Source: Streptomyces sp. NBC_00193 (GTDB lineage: Bacteria; Actinomycetota; Actinomycetes; Streptomycetales; Streptomycetaceae). Taken from it: a stretch of 64,000 bases of DNA. The stretch is taken from positions 868,001 to 932,000 of the forward strand of contig NZ_JAPEMM010000001.1 in NCBI RefSeq assembly GCF_026342735.1. Reading direction: 5' to 3'. The notes beneath the pieces were generated by a model that worked only from the letters and a program-made list of their open reading frames with translations, did no database searches and had not been told where the DNA came from. How positions within the stretch are numbered: the stretch's first letter is position 1; every line of letters begins with the position of its first letter. Both the position numbers and the translations under genes were made by a program. Of this stretch, positions 45,421-54,094 are shown piece after piece.

Positions 45421-47643
45421 TCACCCCTTCTCCAGGTACTGCTCCCGCTCGGTGTCCAGCAGGGCGTCCAGGGCGGTCCGCAGGCCCGGCAGCTCCGCGA
45501 GCTCGGGATCGGCGGCGACCACGCGGGTGGCCTCCTCCCGGGCCTGGGTGATGACCTCCTCGTCCTCGATCACGGCGAGCATCCGCAGTGAGGAGCGGAC
45601 ACCGGACTGGGCCTGGCCGAGCACATCGCCCTCGCGGCGCTGCTCCAGGTCGATGCGGGAGAGCTCGAAGCCGTCCAGGGTGGCGGCGACGGCCGCGAGC
45701 CGGGCGCGGGCGGGGCTGGCTTCGTGCATCTCGCTGACCAGCAGGCACAGGCCGGGGGCGGAGCCGCGGCCGACGCGGCCGCGGAGCTGGTGGAGCTGGG
45801 AGACGCCGAAGCGGTCCGCGTCCATGATGACCATGACGGTGGAGTTGGGGACGTTCACGCCGACCTCGATGACGGTGGTGGCGACCAGCACCTTGACCTC
45901 GCCCGCGGTGAAGCGGCGCATCACGTCGTCCTTGTCGGCGGGGTCCATCCGCCCGTGCAGCACCTCGACGGACAGTCCGGCGAGGGGGCCCCGGGTGAGC
46001 TGCTCGGCGATCTCCAGCACCGCGAGCGGGGGCCGCCTGTCACCGTCCTCCTCGGCCGCCGCCTTCTTCTTGGCGCCCTTGGCCCCCTTGGCGCCCTTGC
46101 CGTTCTCGTCCTCCCCGTCGCCGATGCGCGGGCAGACCACGTACGCCTGGTGCCCGTTCTCGACTTCCTCGCGGACCCGCTCCCAGGTCCGGGCCAGGAA
46201 GTGCGGCTTGTCCTTGGCGGGCACCACGTGGGTGGCGATCGGGGAGCGGCCGGCGGGGAGCTGGTCCAGTACGGAGGTCTCCAGATCGCCGAAGACGGTC
46301 ATGGCCACCGTCCGCGGGATCGGGGTGGCGGTCATGACGAGCAGGTGCGGGGGCTGCTTGCCCTTGGAGCGCAGGGCGTCGCGCTGTTCCACGCCGAAGC
46401 GGTGCTGCTCGTCGACGACGACCAGGCCGAGGTCGTGGAACTGCACCTTGTCCTCGATCAGGGCGTGCGTGCCGATCACGAGGCCGGCCTCGCCGGTGAT
46501 CAGGTCGAGCAGCGCCTGACGGCGGGCGGGCACCCCCATCGAGCCGGTGAGCAGGACCACTTTGGTCCCCCGGTCGGAGCCGCCGAGCATGCCTCCCTCG
46601 GCGAGCTCGCCCATCATCTCGGTGATGGACCGGTGGTGCTGCTGCGCGAGCACCTCGGTGGGGGCGAGCATGGCCGCCTGCCCGCCGGAGTCGACGACGG
46701 CGAGCATGGCCCGCAGGGCGACCATCGTCTTCCCGCTTCCGACCTCGCCCTGGAGGAGACGGTGCATGGGGTGGTCGGTGGCGAGGTCGTCGAAGATCTC
46801 CTTGGAGACGGTCTGCTGGCCTTCGGTGAGGGTGAAGGGGAGCTTGGCGTCGAAGGATTCGAGGAGGCCGCCGGGCGTGGGGCGGCGGGGTACGGCCGGG
46901 AGCTGGGAGTCGGCGTGCCGGCGGCGGGCCAGGGCGACCTGGAGGACGAAGGCCTCGTCCCACTTGAGGCGGCCGCGGGCATCCTCGATGTCGGCCTTGG
47001 TGACCGGGCGGTGGATCTTCAGCAGGGCCTCGGTGAGCGGGACCAGTCCGCGGTCCTCGCGCAGGGCCGGCGGCAGCGGGTCGACGACCTCCTGGGCCGT
47101 GGGGAGCACCGCGTCCACGCACTTGGCGATCTTCCAGGACTCCAGCTTCGCGCAGGCCGGGTAGATCGGGATGAGCTGGCTCGCGAAGGCGGCGGCCGCG
47201 TCCCGGTCGGAGGCGTCCGCGCCGAGGGGCTCGTAGGCGGGGTGGGCGAGCTGGAGCTTGTGGTTGAACATGCCGACCTTGCCCGCGAACATCGCGCGGC
47301 TGCCGGGCAGCAGTTCCTTGTGCGGTTTGTGGACGCCGGAGCCGAAGAAGACGAGCTGGAGCCGTCCGCTGCCGTCGGTGATGGTGACCTCGAGGCGCTT
47401 CCCGCCGCCCCGGCTGCCCTGGTACGTCAGCAGCCGCGCGTCGGCGACCTGCGCGACCACCGTGACGTGTTCGTCGATCTGGTCGGCGAGTTCGGCCAGC
47501 GAGGTCAGCTCGCCGCGCTCCGCGTACCGCCGGGGGTAGTGGTGGAGCAGGTCCAGGGCCGTGTGCAGGCCGAGCTGCTCGGCCAGCACCTTCGCGGTGG
47601 CGGGGCCGAGGGTCTTCTTGAGGTCTTCGTCGAGCGCGGGCAC
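45421..47643 (-). CDS. recG: ATP-dependent DNA helicase RecG
   Basis: This RecG helicase of about 740 residues reverses stalled forks and processes branched DNA. An N-terminal wedge domain (VTVVAQVADARLLTYQGSRGGGKRLEVTITDGSGRLQLVFF) leads into the helicase core. The core has Walker A EVGSGKT, VVVDEQHRFGV, MTATPIPRT and LHGRMDPADKDDV. There is a Lys/Ala/Gly/Asp-rich insertion between helicase motifs (DENGKGAKGAKGAKKKA). The start is uncertain: GTG 47643 (V-P-A-L-D-E) agrees with homologues, ATG 47661 adds 6 residues; neither has a clear ribosome binding site. Confidence 0.94.
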   Translation of the reverse strand: MPALDEDLKKTLGPATAKVLAEQLGLHTALDLLHHYPRRYAERGELTSLAELADQIDEHVTVVAQVADARLLTYQGSRGGGKRLEVTITDGSGRLQLVFFGSGVHKPHKELLPGSRAMFAGKVGMFNHKLQLAHPAYEPLGADASDRDAAAAFASQLIPIYPACAKLESWKIAKCVDAVLPTAQEVVDPLPPALREDRGLVPLTEALLKIHRPVTKADIEDARGRLKWDEAFVLQVALARRRHADSQLPAVPRRPTPGGLLESFDAKLPFTLTEGQQTVSKEIFDDLATDHPMHRLLQGEVGSGKTMVALRAMLAVVDSGGQAAMLAPTEVLAQQHHRSITEMMGELAEGGMLGGSDRGTKVVLLTGSMGVPARRQALLDLITGEAGLVIGTHALIEDKVQFHDLGLVVVDEQHRFGVEQRDALRSKGKQPPHLLVMTATPIPRTVAMTVFGDLETSVLDQLPAGRSPIATHVVPAKDKPHFLARTWERVREEVENGHQAYVVCPRIGDGEDENGKGAKGAKGAKKKAAAEEDGDRRPPLAVLEIAEQLTRGPLAGLSVEVLHGRMDPADKDDVMRRFTAGEVKVLVATTVIEVGVNVPNSTVMVIMDADRFGVSQLHQLRGRVGRGSAPGLCLLVSEMHEASPARARLAAVAATLDGFELSRIDLEQRREGDVLGQAQSGVRSSLRMLAVIEDEEVITQAREEATRVVAADPELAELPGLRTALDALLDTEREQYLEKG

Positions 47644-47677
47644 GTGTTCATTGCACACCATGGGGCCGACAACCCGG

Positions 47678-49345
47678 CTATTCCACCCCGATGAGCAGCG
47701 GGGCGGACCAGCGGCCGCCCTGGTAGGTGACGGTGTCCACGGCGAGGTGGCCGTGCTGGACGTACGCCTCCAGGCGCTCGGCCAGCGCGTCCGGCACCTC
47801 GGGGCCCAGGACGAGGGTGACCAGTTCGCCGCCCGATCCGAGCATGCGGGCCAGGACGGCCTCGGCGGTCTCGGCCAGGCTCGTGCCGATGACGGCCACG
47901 TCGCCGTCGATGAGCCCGAGCACGTCGCCGGCCTGGCAGATGCCGGCCGAGGTGAAGGACTGCCGTTCGGCGACGGCGAGTTCGCCGTAGCGGGTGGCTC
48001 CGGCGGCGGCCGTCATGGCGACCACGTCCTCGTCGAAGGTGCCCTCCGGGTCGTGCACGGCGAGCGCGGCCAGGCCCTGGACCTCGGAGCGGGTGGGGAT
48101 CACGGCGACCCGTACGCCTTCGGCGCGCGCCTGCCGGGCGGCGGCCGCCGCGACCGCGCGCAGTTCGGCGCCGTTCGGGAGCAGGACGACCTCGCGGGCG
48201 TGCGCCTCGCGGATGGCGTCGGCCAGTTCGGCGACGGCCGGCGGTTCCCCGGGCCGGGCGAGCAGGGTGGTGGCGCCCGCCTCTCCGCAGAGCCCGGCCA
48301 GCCCCTCGCCCTGGACCACGGCGACGACGGCGCGCTGGGAGCGCTCGCCGCGGGCCCGGCGGCGTTCGTCGCCGAAGTGCGTGATGCGGATCCGGTACGG
48401 GCGTCCGGCGACCACGGCGGCCTCCACGGCCGCGCCGGGGTCGTCGACGTGGACGTGGACGTTCCACAGCCCGTCGCCGCCGACCACCACGAGGGAGTCC
48501 CCGAGGGCGTCGAGCCGGGTGCGCAGCCGGTCGACCTCGGTCTCGGCGGCCTCCAGCAGGTAGATCACCTCGTAGGCGGGTCCGCCGGGCTGCTCCTCCT
48601 CGGCGCAGGGCTCCTGCGGCCTCGGTACGGGCACGGCCCGGCCGCGTACGGGTTCGGGCGCGGGCTCCCGCCCGGACAGTGCCTGCCACAGGGCCCCGAG
48701 TACGGCGACCAGTCCGCAGCCCCCGGCGTCGACCACTCCGGCCCGTCCGAGCGCGGCCAGCTGCCCCGGGGTTTCGGCGAGGGCGGCGCGGGCTCCGTCG
48801 TAGGCGGCACCGGCCACGCCGGCGGCGGTCCCGACGGCCCCGGCAGCGGTCTCGGCGGCCTTGGCGGCGGCGGTGGCGACGGTGAGCATGGTGCCCTCCA
48901 CCGGGTGCGCGACGGCCCGGTAGGCCTCCTCGGCGGCCCGGGTCAGCGCCTGGGCGAGCAGCCGCGCGGGGTCGCGCCCCTCGGGTCCCTCGGGCCCGCC
49001 GGACTCCTCGCCGAGTACGTCGGCCACTCCGCGCAGCAGCTGCGCGAGGATCGTCCCGGAGTTGCCCCGGGCGCCTATCAGGGCGCCGTGCGCGAAGGCC
49101 CGTACGGCCTCGGGGAGGGAGGCTGCGGCTGTGCCGTCGGTCACTCCGGCGAGGAGGTCCCCGAGCTCGCGGTCGGCCGATTCGGCGGTCAGGTAGAGGT
49201 TGGTGCCGGTGTCCGCGTCGGCGACGGGATAGACGTTGATCGCGTCGATGTCCTCGCGGGCCCGGCCCAGTGCGGCCAGGGCCAGCGAGCTCCAGGTGCG
49301 TACCGCTTCGGCGTTCAGGGGGTACGGCTGAGGCTGGTGCGCCAC
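47678..49345 (-). CDS. DAK2/DhaL domain protein (FakA/YloV-like)
   Basis: This 555-residue protein resembles FakA (YloV), the kinase subunit for fatty-acid phosphorylation. An N-terminal DhaL domain has INVYPVADADTGTNLYLT and ALIGARGNSGTILAQLLRG (ADP and Mg binding). The C-terminal part has VHVHVDDPGAAVEAA and ELVTLVLGPEVPDALAERLEAY, shared with FakA. A DegV-like FakB partner is not in the window. The neighbours rpmB and recG are the same as in firmicutes, which supports homology. Start GTG 49345 has AAGGAGGA upstream. It is divergent from rpmB across a leader-containing region. Confidence 0.88.
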   Translation of the reverse strand: MAHQPQPYPLNAEAVRTWSSLALAALGRAREDIDAINVYPVADADTGTNLYLTAESADRELGDLLAGVTDGTAAASLPEAVRAFAHGALIGARGNSGTILAQLLRGVADVLGEESGGPEGPEGRDPARLLAQALTRAAEEAYRAVAHPVEGTMLTVATAAAKAAETAAGAVGTAAGVAGAAYDGARAALAETPGQLAALGRAGVVDAGGCGLVAVLGALWQALSGREPAPEPVRGRAVPVPRPQEPCAEEEQPGGPAYEVIYLLEAAETEVDRLRTRLDALGDSLVVVGGDGLWNVHVHVDDPGAAVEAAVVAGRPYRIRITHFGDERRRARGERSQRAVVAVVQGEGLAGLCGEAGATTLLARPGEPPAVAELADAIREAHAREVVLLPNGAELRAVAAAAARQARAEGVRVAVIPTRSEVQGLAALAVHDPEGTFDEDVVAMTAAAGATRYGELAVAERQSFTSAGICQAGDVLGLIDGDVAVIGTSLAETAEAVLARMLGSGGELVTLVLGPEVPDALAERLEAYVQHGHLAVDTVTYQGGRWSAPLLIGVE

Positions 49346-49439
49346 CGGGCGTTCCTCCTTGTGCGGGCCAGGGTTCACCGCAGGGTAACGAAGGACTGCC
49401 GGGCCGGCGGGACCCCGGGGCGGGGGCGGCCGTGGACAT

Positions 49440-49475
49440 GGTAGTTTTCTTGGACCGAGGCAGGCGTTGTATGCT
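49440..49475 (+). promoter_or_regulatory. possible rpmB promoter
   Basis: TTCTTG (about 49447-49452) and TATGCT (49470-49475) are separated by 17 nt, followed by a purine start region near 49482. This would place the start of the rpmB transcript just before the leader hairpins. The match to the -35 consensus is weak. Confidence 0.35.
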
Positions 49476-49484
49476 GCTCCGGTT

Positions 49485-49574
49485 GCCCGATGAGAGTCGG
49501 GCCATTCCCCCCGGCAAACCACTTCAGATCCCTGATACCGGTGCGCCGGGATTCACTGTAAGTGCATCTGAAGT
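49485..49574 (+). promoter_or_regulatory. structured 5' leader of rpmB
   Basis: P1 is GCCCGA-TGAGAG-TCGGGC (49485-49502). P2 is a perfect 9-bp stem, ACTTCAGAT (49521-49529) with ATCTGAAGT (49566-49574). It encloses P3 CCGG/CCGG (49538-49549) and P4 CACT/AGTG (49554-49564), forming a three-way junction. The Shine-Dalgarno GGAGTGA starts 5 nt after P2, and the TCACT of P4 can pair with its AGTGA instead. This may be an autoregulatory ribosomal-protein leader. Confidence 0.6.
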
Positions 49575-49588
49575 CTTTGGAGTGACCT

Positions 49589-49774
49589 GTGGCTGCCAAC
49601 TGCGACGTTTGCGCCAAGGGGCCGAGCTTCGGCAACAGCATTTCCCACTCGCACCGCCGCACCTCGCGTCGCTGGAACCCGAACATCCAGCGTGTCCGTG
49701 CCGTGGTCAATGGGACGCCGAAGCGCCTCAACGCCTGCACCTCGTGCATCAAGGCCGGCAAGGTCTCGCGCTGA
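49589..49774 (+). CDS. rpmB: 50S ribosomal protein L28
   Basis: This 61-residue bL28 starts at GTG 49589 ([15 protein letters not shown]). It has the zinc-binding form with CDVC and CTSC pairs (C+ form). The basic core [41 protein letters not shown] is complete. The Shine-Dalgarno is GGAGTGA at 49579-49585. The gene is monocistronic: a structured leader precedes it and a perfect terminator follows. It is divergent from the DhaL-domain gene. Confidence 0.97.
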   Translation: MAANCDVCAKGPSFGNSISHSHRRTSRRWNPNIQRVRAVVNGTPKRLNACTSCIKAGKVSR

Positions 49775-49813
49775 CGCCTTCCGTCGTAGCGCAGCCCTTT
49801 CCGGTTGCTGAGA

Positions 49814-49840
49814 AGGCCGGTCCACCTGGTGGACCGGCCT
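49814..49840 (+). terminator. rpmB terminator
   Basis: The 12-bp stem AGGCCGGTCCAC/GTGGACCGGCCT with a 3-nt loop is followed by CTTGCTTTGC. Confidence 0.85.
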
Positions 49841-49869
49841 CTTGCTTTGCCTGATCGAACAAGATCAAA

Positions 49870-49923
49870 CCTGTAGGGCCTGCTCCATCCCGCGATCCAG
49901 CGGGGCGGAGCAGGCCCTACAGG
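49870..49923 (-). terminator. thiD terminator
   Basis: A perfect 17-bp stem (49870-49886 with 49907-49923) contains an inner CCCGC/GCGGG stem. It lies 33 bp beyond the thiD stop on the minus strand and 30 bp beyond the rpmB terminator, so the convergent pair has two separate hairpins. Confidence 0.8.
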
Positions 49924-49955
49924 CGTTTCGGCCCGGGCGCTTCGGCGCGCGCGTG

Positions 49956-50792
49956 TCAGCGCCACCGCCACGCGTGGTCCACCGGTCCGATGCCCGTGCC
50001 CAGGGCGAATCCGGCGGCGATGGCGCCGGTGACGTACTCCTTGGCCTCGGTGACGGCCTCCGGGACGCTCCGGCCCTTGGCCAGGCCCGCCGCGATCGCG
50101 CTGGCGAGCGTGCAGCCGGTGCCGTGGGTGTGCCGGTTGTCGTGGCGGGGGGCGCGCAGCCAGCGTTCGTCGGCGCCGTCCGTGAGGAGGTCCACGGCCT
50201 CGCCTCCGTGGGCGGCGAGGTGGCCGCCCTTGATCAGCGCCCAGGCGGGCCCGTGGGCGAGGACCGCGTCGGCGGCCCGGCGCATGTCGTCCTCGGTCTC
50301 CACGACGACTCCGGTGAGCTGGGTCACCTCGTCCAGGTTCGGCGTGGCGACCGTGGCCCGGGGCAGCAGTTCTTCCCGTACGGCGTCCAGCGCGGTGGCG
50401 GCGAGGAGCGCGTCCCCGTGCTTGGAGACGCCGACCGGGTCCACGACGGCCGGGGCGGCGGTTGCGGCGAGCAGCTCGGCCACGGTCTCCACGAGGGCGG
50501 CGGAGGACAGCATTCCCGTTTTCACGGCCTGGACGCCGATATCGTCCACCACGGCCCTGTACTGGCCCTTCACGGCCTCTACGGGCAGTTCCCAGACGCC
50601 TTTGACGCCCAGCGAGTTCTGCGCGGTCACAGCGGTCACCACGCTCATCCCGTGGACCCCGAGCGCCAGCATGGTCTTGAGGTCGGCCTGGATGCCTGCG
50701 CCGCCGCCGGAGTCGGATCCGGCGACGGTCAGGCACAGCGGCGGGTGCGCCCGGCCTCGGGAGGGGCCTATCGCGCCGAGCGGACCGCTCAT
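49956..50792 (-). CDS. thiD: hydroxymethylpyrimidine/phosphomethylpyrimidine kinase ThiD
   Basis: This 278-residue ribokinase-fold enzyme phosphorylates HMP and HMP-P in thiamine synthesis. N-terminal [35 protein letters not shown] and the catalytic anion hole [13 protein letters not shown] are present. The N-terminus has a 20-residue extension before LTVAGSD. ATG 50792 overlaps the thiL stop by 4 bp (ATGA), so thiL-thiD are coupled. No TPP riboswitch is seen upstream of thiL. Confidence 0.95.
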   Translation of the reverse strand: MSGPLGAIGPSRGRAHPPLCLTVAGSDSGGGAGIQADLKTMLALGVHGMSVVTAVTAQNSLGVKGVWELPVEAVKGQYRAVVDDIGVQAVKTGMLSSAALVETVAELLAATAAPAVVDPVGVSKHGDALLAATALDAVREELLPRATVATPNLDEVTQLTGVVVETEDDMRRAADAVLAHGPAWALIKGGHLAAHGGEAVDLLTDGADERWLRAPRHDNRHTHGTGCTLASAIAAGLAKGRSVPEAVTEAKEYVTGAIAAGFALGTGIGPVDHAWRWR

Positions 50793-51772
50793 CGCCCGGT
50801 GTCCTCGGCGGCCGTGTCGCCGCCGAAGTGGTCCCATCCGCCGGTGGAGGCCCAGGGGGCGCCGTCGACGGTCACCTGGGGCAGTGCGGAGCGGTTCTGG
50901 ACCTCGCCGATGACCTTCCAGCGGGCCGGGAGCTTCACGTCCGGCGGGAAGGTGGCGACGATCGCGTGGTCCTCTCCCCCGGTGAGGACCCACTGGAGCG
51001 GGTCCACGCCGACGGCTTGGCCGATGTCGTGCATCTGCGTCGGGATGTCGACGGCCGCCGAGCGCAGGTCGATCCGTACCTTGCTGGCCTCGGCGATGTG
51101 CCCGAGGTCCGCGATCAGGCCGTCGCTGACGTCGGTCATGGCGGTGGCGCCGAGCCCGGCGGCCGCGGGGCCCGCGTGGTAGGGCGGCTCGGGGCGCCGG
51201 TGGGCCTCGACGAAGGCCCGCGGCGAGCGGAAGCCCCGCGAGAGCACGGCGAAGCCCGCGGCGGACCAGCCGAGCCAGCCGGTCACGGCCACGACGTCGC
51301 CGGGCTGGGCGCCGGAGCGCAGCACGGGTTCGTGGTTGCGCAGGTCGCCGAGGGCCGTGATGGCCACGGTGATGATGTCGCCGCGGACCACGTCGCCGCC
51401 GACCACGGCCGCACCGGCGACCTGGCATTCGTCGCGGATGCCGTCCATCAGCTCGGTGGGCCAGGTGGCCGGCAGCTCCGCCGGGACGACGAGGCCGAGC
51501 AGCAGCGCCGTCGGCACCGCGCCCATGGCGGCGATGTCCGCGAGGTTCTGCGCGGCGGCCTTGCGGCCGACGTCGTAGGCCGTGGACCAGTCGCGCCGGA
51601 AGTGCCTGCCCTCCAGCAGGATGTCCGTGCTCGCCACGACCCGCCGGTCGGGGGCCGACACCACCGCGGCGTCGTCGCCCGGGCCGACCCGGACCGCCGG
51701 GGTGGTGGTGAGCCGTGAGGTGAGCTCCCGAATGAGCCCGAACTCCCCCAGCTCGCCCACAGTGCCCTTCAT
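50789..51772 (-). CDS. thiL: thiamine-monophosphate kinase ThiL
   Basis: This 327-residue kinase converts thiamine phosphate to thiamine pyrophosphate. Family marks are [76 protein letters not shown] and [15 protein letters not shown]. It is the first gene of the thiL-thiD pair. ATG 51772. It is divergent from the AsnC-like gene across a 245-bp region. Confidence 0.95.
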   Translation of the reverse strand: MKGTVGELGEFGLIRELTSRLTTTPAVRVGPGDDAAVVSAPDRRVVASTDILLEGRHFRRDWSTAYDVGRKAAAQNLADIAAMGAVPTALLLGLVVPAELPATWPTELMDGIRDECQVAGAAVVGGDVVRGDIITVAITALGDLRNHEPVLRSGAQPGDVVAVTGWLGWSAAGFAVLSRGFRSPRAFVEAHRRPEPPYHAGPAAAGLGATAMTDVSDGLIADLGHIAEASKVRIDLRSAAVDIPTQMHDIGQAVGVDPLQWVLTGGEDHAIVATFPPDVKLPARWKVIGEVQNRSALPQVTVDGAPWASTGGWDHFGGDTAAEDTGR

Positions 51773-52017
51773 CGCTGTGCCCCTTCTTGCCCAGTCCGCT
51801 TGCGGTCGCGAGCCGTCACAGCTCTGGGTACCGTCAACAGATACGTCAACTTCTGCTCTCCGTACGCCCCGCTCTGCGCGCCGCCGGACCCGCGGGTCTC
51901 CCCGCGGCGCTCGGCAACGCGGTACCGTGGCGTCCCTTCTTCCCCGGGCCCACCCGTCATCCCCGGGCCCACCCGAAGGGTAGGGGAAATGATCCTCGTG
52001 GCCGCCCTGGAGGTTCC

Positions 52018-52251
52018 GTGGTACAGGCGTACATCCTCATCCAGACCGAGGTGGGCAAGGCGTCGTTCGTCGCCGAGTCCATCGCGCAGATCGCGGGGGT
52101 GATCCAGGCCGAGGACGTGACCGGCCCGTACGACGTGATCGTGCGCGCCCAGGCCGACACCGTGGACGAGCTCGGCCGCATGGTCGTGGCCAAGGTCCAG
52201 CAGGTGGAGGGGATCACCCGCACCTTGACCTGTCCGGTCGTCCATCTGTAG
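52018..52251 (+). CDS. stand-alone AsnC/Lrp ligand-binding (RAM) domain protein
   Basis: This 77-residue protein is only the C-terminal regulator-of-amino-acid-metabolism (RAM) domain of Lrp/AsnC proteins: AYILIQTEVGKASFVAESIAQIAGVIQAEDVTGPYDVIVRAQADTVDELG. There is no helix-turn-helix. Such proteins form dimers or octamers and bind amino acids, and may modulate full-length regulators. GTG 52018 follows TGGAGGTTCC, which decides the start. It is followed by a DUF3515 lipoprotein gene 20 bp away. Confidence 0.88.
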   Translation: MVQAYILIQTEVGKASFVAESIAQIAGVIQAEDVTGPYDVIVRAQADTVDELGRMVVAKVQQVEGITRTLTCPVVHL

Positions 52252-52271
52252 CCCCCGTCTACTCTTGGCCG

Positions 52272-52769
52272 GTGATGTCACGACACCGCCGGCCCTTCTC
52301 TCTGCTCGCCGCACTGACCGCGATGGCCGCCTCGGCGGCCCTCGCGGGCTGTTCCCCGGGTGATTCCGAGGCACGGGTGGATCCGCCGTCCGCTCCGCCC
52401 GCCGACGTCGCGGGTCTCTGTGCGGCGCTGCACAAAGAGCTCCCGGGAACGGTGGCCTCGCTGGCCCGGACCCCGGCGCTGCCGGAGTCGGACCTGACCG
52501 CCGCGTGGGGTGGCTCGGCGATCGTACTGCGGTGCGGTATCCCCAGGCCCGCCAAGATGCTCGACGACAAGTCGGAGGGCGTCGACGTGAACGGTGTCGG
52601 CTGGCTCCTGGAAAAGCTGGACGACGGCGGCTTCCGGTTCACCACCGGGAGTCGGCTGGCGTACACGGAGGTCCGGGTCGACAAGGAGCATGCCACGGAT
52701 GCGGGGATGCTGGTGGGCCTGTCCGCCGCGATCGCCAAGACCGTTCCGGTGGGCATCTCCTCGTACTGA
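52272..52769 (+). CDS. DUF3515 family lipoprotein
   Basis: This 165-residue protein has a signal peptide with lipobox LAALTAMAASAALAGC (Cys27), so it is a lipoprotein. The remaining domain matches DUF3515 (LCAALHKELPGTVASLARTPALPESDLTAAWGGSAIVLRCGIPRP). Function unknown. GTG 52272 and ATG 52275 are adjacent possible starts. It is convergent with ddl, with a strong terminator between. Confidence 0.88.
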   Translation: MMSRHRRPFSLLAALTAMAASAALAGCSPGDSEARVDPPSAPPADVAGLCAALHKELPGTVASLARTPALPESDLTAAWGGSAIVLRCGIPRPAKMLDDKSEGVDVNGVGWLLEKLDDGGFRFTTGSRLAYTEVRVDKEHATDAGMLVGLSAAIAKTVPVGISSY

Positions 52770-52804
52770 CCCCCGTACCGGCCCTCCCGCCGGCCCGCCC
52801 GCGC

Positions 52805-52860
52805 GGAAGAGGACCGCCCGCTGCCCTCCTCGTGCGAGGGGCGGCGGGCGGTCCTCTTCC
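52805..52860. terminator. bidirectional terminator between DUF3515 gene and ddl
   Basis: A 17-bp stem (52805-52821 with 52844-52860) with an inner GCCCTC/GAGGGGC stem is followed by TTGTG on the plus strand. Confidence 0.8.
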
Positions 52861-52897
52861 TTGTGCGGAGCTCGGTGGCGGAGTTCGCGCTACGGGG

Positions 52898-54055
52898 TCA
52901 GCGCAGTCCGGTGGAGCGGCGCAGGGCGGCCTGGATCAGGCGGTCCACCAGCTCCGGGTACTCGATGCCCGACTCCTGCCACATGCGCGGGTACATGGAG
53001 ATCGGGGTGAAGCCCGGCATCGTGTTGATCTCGTTGATGACGAACTCGCCGTCCTCGGTGAGGAAGAAGTCGGCGCGCACCAGGCCCTCGCAGGACGCGG
53101 CGTCGAAGGCCTCGATCGCGAGCTTCCGGACTTCGGCGGTCTGCTCCGGGGTGAGCGGGGCGGGCACGAGTCCGGAGGCGGAGTCGATGTACTTGGCCTC
53201 GAAGTCGTAGAAGTCGTGGCTGGAGACCGGCGGGATCTCGGCGGGCACGCTCGCGCGCGGACCGTCCTCGAACTCCAGGACTCCGACCTCGATCTCGCGG
53301 CCGCGCAGCAGCGCCTCCACGATGATCTTCGGGTCGTGGCGGCGGGCCTCGCGGATCGCGGCGTCCAGTGCGGAGGGCTCGTCGACCTTGGTGATGCCGA
53401 TCGAGGATCCGGCGCGGGCGGGCTTGATGAACAGCGGCCAGCCGTGCTCGCCGGCGAAGTCCGCGATGCGGGCGAGTGCGCCCTCGCGGTCGTTCTCCCA
53501 CTCGCGGGGGCGGATGGTCACGTACGGGCCGACGCGCAGCCCGAAGGACGTGAAGACCCGCTTCATGTAGTCCTTGTCCTGGCCGACGGCCGAGGCGAGG
53601 ACGCCCGAGCCGACGTACGGGATGCCGGAGAGCTCCAGGAGGCCCTGGAGGGTGCCGTCCTCGCCGTACGGGCCGTGCAGGACGGGGAAGACCACGTCGA
53701 CCTCGCCCAGCGCCTTGGGGACGGCGCCCGGCTCGGTGTAGACGACCTCGCGGCTGGCCGGGTCGACGGAGAGCACGACGGCGCCGTCCTCCGATTCGGC
53801 GAGCTGCCCCACGTTGGGGAGCTCGCCGCCGGAGATGGCCATCCGGGCGGGCTCGTCGGCGGTCAGCGCCCACCGGCCGTCCGTGGTGATGCCGATGGGC
53901 AGCACCTCGTACTTCGAGCGGTCGATGGAGCGCAGGACGGCGCCCGCGGTGACGACCGAAATGGCGTGTTCCGAGCTGCGGCCGCCGAACACGACGGCCA
54001 CGCGGGGCTTGCGGCCCTGCTGCTCAGGGGTCTGGGGGAGGTTCTCGCTGCTCAT
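52898..54055 (-). CDS. ddl: D-alanine--D-alanine ligase
   Basis: This 385-residue ATP-grasp ligase makes the D-Ala-D-Ala dipeptide of peptidoglycan. Seen: RVAVVFGGRSSEHAISVVTAG, VFPVLHGPYGEDGTLQGLLEL, the ATP-binding loop KPARAGSSIGITKV, and the C-terminal NEINTMPGFTPISMYP. Start ATG 54055 (MSSENLPQTPEQQG) was chosen; an upstream in-frame start at 54079 adds 8 residues. It is not a VanA-type ligase by these motifs. Downstream of gpsA by 39 bp, on the same strand. Confidence 0.95.
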   Translation of the reverse strand: MSSENLPQTPEQQGRKPRVAVVFGGRSSEHAISVVTAGAVLRSIDRSKYEVLPIGITTDGRWALTADEPARMAISGGELPNVGQLAESEDGAVVLSVDPASREVVYTEPGAVPKALGEVDVVFPVLHGPYGEDGTLQGLLELSGIPYVGSGVLASAVGQDKDYMKRVFTSFGLRVGPYVTIRPREWENDREGALARIADFAGEHGWPLFIKPARAGSSIGITKVDEPSALDAAIREARRHDPKIIVEALLRGREIEVGVLEFEDGPRASVPAEIPPVSSHDFYDFEAKYIDSASGLVPAPLTPEQTAEVRKLAIEAFDAASCEGLVRADFFLTEDGEFVINEINTMPGFTPISMYPRMWQESGIEYPELVDRLIQAALRRSTGLR

Positions 54056-54094
54056 ATCGCCACGAGGGTACCCGCTCAAGCGTCCGGAAAGCAG

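Noticed and set aside
51773..52017. TPP riboswitch for thiL-thiD
   Set aside because: I do not find the conserved CUGAGA and related core elements in the region upstream of thiL.
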